DNA from: Treponema rectale
Lineage (GTDB): Bacteria > Spirochaetota > Spirochaetia > Treponematales > Treponemataceae
Reading direction: 5' to 3'
DNA: 64,000 nt
NCBI RefSeq assembly: GCF_014202035.1
Contig: NZ_JACHFR010000003.1
Coordinates: 124,001 to 188,000, forward strand
The notes under the pieces were generated by a model, which was given only the letters and a program-made list of their open reading frames with translations, was not told the DNA's origin and did no database searches. Positions 61,547 to 64,000 of the stretch are shown here, one piece after another. The translations under genes were made by a program, and so were the position numbers. The stretch's first letter is position 1; each line of letters opens with the position of its first letter.

Positions 61547-63652
61547 ATGATTGTGAAAGAAAAAATCATTAAGGCTGCAGTTTTAATGTTTATTCTTCCT
61601 GCTTTTCTTATGTCCTGCGTGGATGTAGAGAAGGCTGAAGAAAGCGGCAGTCTTGTAATAAGTCAGAGTGAAATCTCTATTGATAATGCACTTGCAACTT
61701 CATCATCAGCTGAAATTACAGCTTATCTTGAAAATGCGGACGGTGTGGTTAATTTTAAGAGTCTTAATGAAAGTGTCGTTACTGTAGAAAAGACATCTCC
61801 AAATAAAGCTGTTCTTACTGCACAGGGAGATGGAACTGCAAAAATCTGTGTTTATACAGATGACGGAAAATATGTAAAGTACTGTACGGTAAATGTAACT
61901 TTAGGAAAAATTTTCTGTCATGATGTAACGGATATAAAGGAAGGTGAGGTTACTGAAGAGTCAGCTTCACTTTTCTGGACGGCTCCTTCTGATGCAAGCC
62001 TTGTAGAAGTATCAGTTATGGATGAATCCCTTGAAATTCTTAATGTTGTTTATTTTCCGGCAAAAGACGGAAGCGGCACTGTAGAAAATCTTGAACCTAA
62101 AACTGTTTACAACTTTAAGGTTCGTGGTGCTAATAATCCTGGAACATCAAAGGAAGTATTTTCTAAAAATTATTCAGATGTCATTCAGATGGAAACTGAT
62201 GAATTTGTTCTGGCTCCTGGAAACGTAGAAGATGTAATTGCCCGGGTAACAGATCATACGATTACACTTACATGGACGGATCCTTCTGATAAGTATTATT
62301 CGGCTGCCGTTATCACTGTAACTTCTGATGCAAAGAAATTTGACGGAAGTGCTTTTACTTCTGAAGAAACAGAAATTGAAGTTCCTATCGGAAAGAAATA
62401 TGTTTCATGGTCTGATGTACAGGCAGATACGGAGTATACATTCAATATCAGGTCAAAGGATAAGTTTGGAAATGTTCAGGGAGATGCAAACAATGCTTCT
62501 GCTGAAGGTGTAAATTACACTGCAAGAACAGAAGAGGATGTGGATGCTCCGTCTGCAGTTTCAGATGTGTTTATTGATGTTTCATCTGACGGTGTGAGCT
62601 GTTCATGGACTTGTCCTGATACATTTGACGCAAAGAACATTGTAGTTGCTGAAAATGATACTGAACTTGCAAGGGTTCCTGCATCGAGTGTTTCTGCTGT
62701 TCTTTCAGAACTTACAGAAGGAATTCATTCCCTTAAGATCTGGGTAGAAGATTATGATGAGAATAAATCTGCTGTTCTTGCGGCAGAAGTTGCTACAGGA
62801 GCATCGGCCTCAGCTCCGTCTGATGTTACGGCAGAAGCTCACTTTTCTGATGCAATTATTGTAAAGTGGACTGATATATCTGATGCAGAAACTTCATGGA
62901 ATTATTCGATCAGATGTGTAAATACTTCTGATGAAACAGAGTATTACAACATTAATCCTGATTCTACTGTCTGCTGCATTCAGAATCTTACAGCCGGCAG
63001 TACTTATAAAGCCAGCGTTTACTGTTCAGCCGTAAAAGACGGATATACAGTACGCTATGTTACAGACGTTGCCGGAAACAGTGCATCTGCAAAAGCTGTA
63101 CGTATTCTTCGTGACATAAGGTTTAACTGGGATTCAAGAGCTCTTGTACCGTTCATTTCTGCTGATGAAAGCACAGTATTTGATAATGTTGTCTGTGTTC
63201 AGCATGATTCTGCAAAAGAGTTTGATCTTGCAAACATGAAGTACCCTGTATGGATTGTTCGTCCGTCTTTAAGTAATCCTGCTTCAGAAGAATATTTCAG
63301 TCTTGAGGCTGCAACTTCTTCAGGAGAAGAAAGCGGCCTGTATCTTGACTTTGAAGCAAGTTCTTCAGGTTTTTCTACAGATTTTGACGTAGATAATACT
63401 ACATGGGGAAGTGCTTCCAATCCTCATGGTTATGCAGTTGAATCTTCTGCTGTTACAGATGTGACGACTGCATCATTTAAGATTGGAGATAAAGTTCTTG
63501 ATTCTTCTATAACCGGATTTTCAGACTGGGGTCATATTCTTACTGAATCTGGAAAGGAAGTATACGCGTCAAACTCAAATCCATATCTGGTAGATTCAAT
63601 TCCAAAAGAAAATGAATACTGGTGTTATAAAGATACTGTTATAGGTGAATAA
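61547..63652 (+). CDS. surface lipoprotein with Ig-like and FN3 repeats, paralog
   Basis: 701 residues with RBS GGGGAGG. The lipobox FLMSC lipidates C24. Same architecture as the previous gene: an Ig-like module (about 35-125: LNESVVTVEKTS, GDGTAKICVYT), then four fibronectin-III-like modules (ASLFWTAPSD, TLTWTDPSDK, SCSWTCPDTF, IVKWTDISDA) and a different beta-rich C-terminal region (about 520-701). The pair arose by duplication and then diverged at the C-terminal head. 8 bp after the preceding gene. Confidence 0.75.
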   Translation: MIVKEKIIKAAVLMFILPAFLMSCVDVEKAEESGSLVISQSEISIDNALATSSSAEITAYLENADGVVNFKSLNESVVTVEKTSPNKAVLTAQGDGTAKICVYTDDGKYVKYCTVNVTLGKIFCHDVTDIKEGEVTEESASLFWTAPSDASLVEVSVMDESLEILNVVYFPAKDGSGTVENLEPKTVYNFKVRGANNPGTSKEVFSKNYSDVIQMETDEFVLAPGNVEDVIARVTDHTITLTWTDPSDKYYSAAVITVTSDAKKFDGSAFTSEETEIEVPIGKKYVSWSDVQADTEYTFNIRSKDKFGNVQGDANNASAEGVNYTARTEEDVDAPSAVSDVFIDVSSDGVSCSWTCPDTFDAKNIVVAENDTELARVPASSVSAVLSELTEGIHSLKIWVEDYDENKSAVLAAEVATGASASAPSDVTAEAHFSDAIIVKWTDISDAETSWNYSIRCVNTSDETEYYNINPDSTVCCIQNLTAGSTYKASVYCSAVKDGYTVRYVTDVAGNSASAKAVRILRDIRFNWDSRALVPFISADESTVFDNVVCVQHDSAKEFDLANMKYPVWIVRPSLSNPASEEYFSLEAATSSGEESGLYLDFEASSSGFSTDFDVDNTTWGSASNPHGYAVESSAVTDVTTASFKIGDKVLDSSITGFSDWGHILTESGKEVYASNSNPYLVDSIPKENEYWCYKDTVIGE

Positions 63653-63672
63653 AAAAAAGGAGAATATTGATT

Positions 63673-64000
63673 ATGAAAAAAATTATAAAGGCAGCTGCAG
63701 CATTGACCTGTGCATCACTTTTAGGCGGAGCAGTTTTTGCTCAGGATGCAGATTTTGAAGAAGAAAGAGCATCTGCTCCACTTCCTGTTTCTGTTTCAGA
63801 AAGAAGAACTGTAAATGACAGTCTTCAGATGTCAGAAACTGTAAAACAGATTTCCCTTCACAAGATTGATTATAATACGGACTTTCCGGAACTTTCTGTA
63901 AAGGGATATAACAGCCGTGATCTTAAATGGTCTTCAAGCAATATGGATGTTGTGAAAGTAGACCAGAGAGGCCGTCTTTTTCCTAACAGCATAGGTAAAG
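63673..64000 (+). CDS. secreted protein with Ig-like module (partial, cut by window end)
   Basis: The first 109 codons are present. The start ATG at 63673 has AAGGAGAA upstream. A signal peptide MKKIIKAAAALTCASLL ends GAVFAQ with no lipobox Cys, unlike its five neighbours, so this protein is cleaved by signal peptidase I and not lipidated. The visible mature part contains the start of an Ig-like module (RDLKWSSSNMDVVKVDQRG). It lies 20 bp after the previous gene and is presumably the sixth member of the operon. The rest lies beyond the window. Confidence 0.8.
   Translation, partial: MKKIIKAAAALTCASLLGGAVFAQDADFEEERASAPLPVSVSERRTVNDSLQMSETVKQISLHKIDYNTDFPELSVKGYNSRDLKWSSSNMDVVKVDQRGRLFPNSIGK

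Noticed and set aside
1-64000. tRNA and rRNA genes
   Set aside because: No cloverleaf or rRNA-like stretches were noticed in the gaps, but no covariance-model search could be run.

Overview
The window looks like a chromosomal segment of a free-living or gut/rumen-type, carbohydrate-degrading spirochaete, most probably a Treponema. This is an inference, resting on an archaeal-type class I lysyl-tRNA synthetase, many short-signal lipoproteins, paralogous beta-barrel proteins, an MCP chemoreceptor and a moderate GC content. No rRNA, tRNA, phage, transposase or CRISPR array was seen.

Layout. 1-2803: end of an unknown gene, a SPOR-domain protein and lysS. 2889-11973 (minus strand): a sugar-uptake locus with a YesM/YesN-type sensor kinase and AraC-type regulator, two ABC permeases, a binding lipoprotein and a cytoplasmic GH42 beta-galactosidase. 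A small lipoprotein gene lies upstream of it. 12596-15007: a GH74 xyloglucanase-like lipoprotein. 15386-19087: Mrp-type ATPase, tRNA-dihydrouridine synthase and argS. 19171-22121: divergent BMP-family nucleoside-type binding lipoprotein and cytoplasmic sialate/acetyl-xylan-type esterase. 22181-26076: J-domain protein, map, a lipoprotein and icd. 26372-34320: two unknown lipoproteins, an MCP and two paralogous outer-membrane-type proteins. 34518-41767: ornithine-decarboxylase-type enzyme, M16 protease, and a tight clpP / GNAT / DbpA-like / metallo-beta-lactamase-fold cluster. 41783-48649: a FecR-domain and beta-barrel operon divergent from a CHASE2-adenylate cyclase. 48665-53558: ybaK, then polA-coaE-SPOR on the minus strand.

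53689-64000 is the most accessory region. An Entner-Doudoroff pair (eda-kdgK) diverges from a uniform run of six surface/secreted genes: three GH43-type propeller lipoproteins, two Ig/FN3 lipoproteins and a cut-off secreted protein. The 317-bp gap between the two arms is packed with operator-like sequence: three 20-bp-spaced direct repeats, three TGATATCA cores, one of them inside a perfect 28-bp palindrome, and LacI-like sites. One GH43-like member has lost all three acidic active-site positions and is probably a binding protein.

Other threads through the window: a family of about 140-170-bp palindromic elements with 16-bp terminal inverted repeats (three copies), one of which supplies the last codons of the J-domain gene; and several genes (lysS, argS, J-domain, M16 protease, polA) whose -10 box lies only 6-13 nt from the start codon with no Shine-Dalgarno, suggesting leaderless or nearly leaderless mRNAs.
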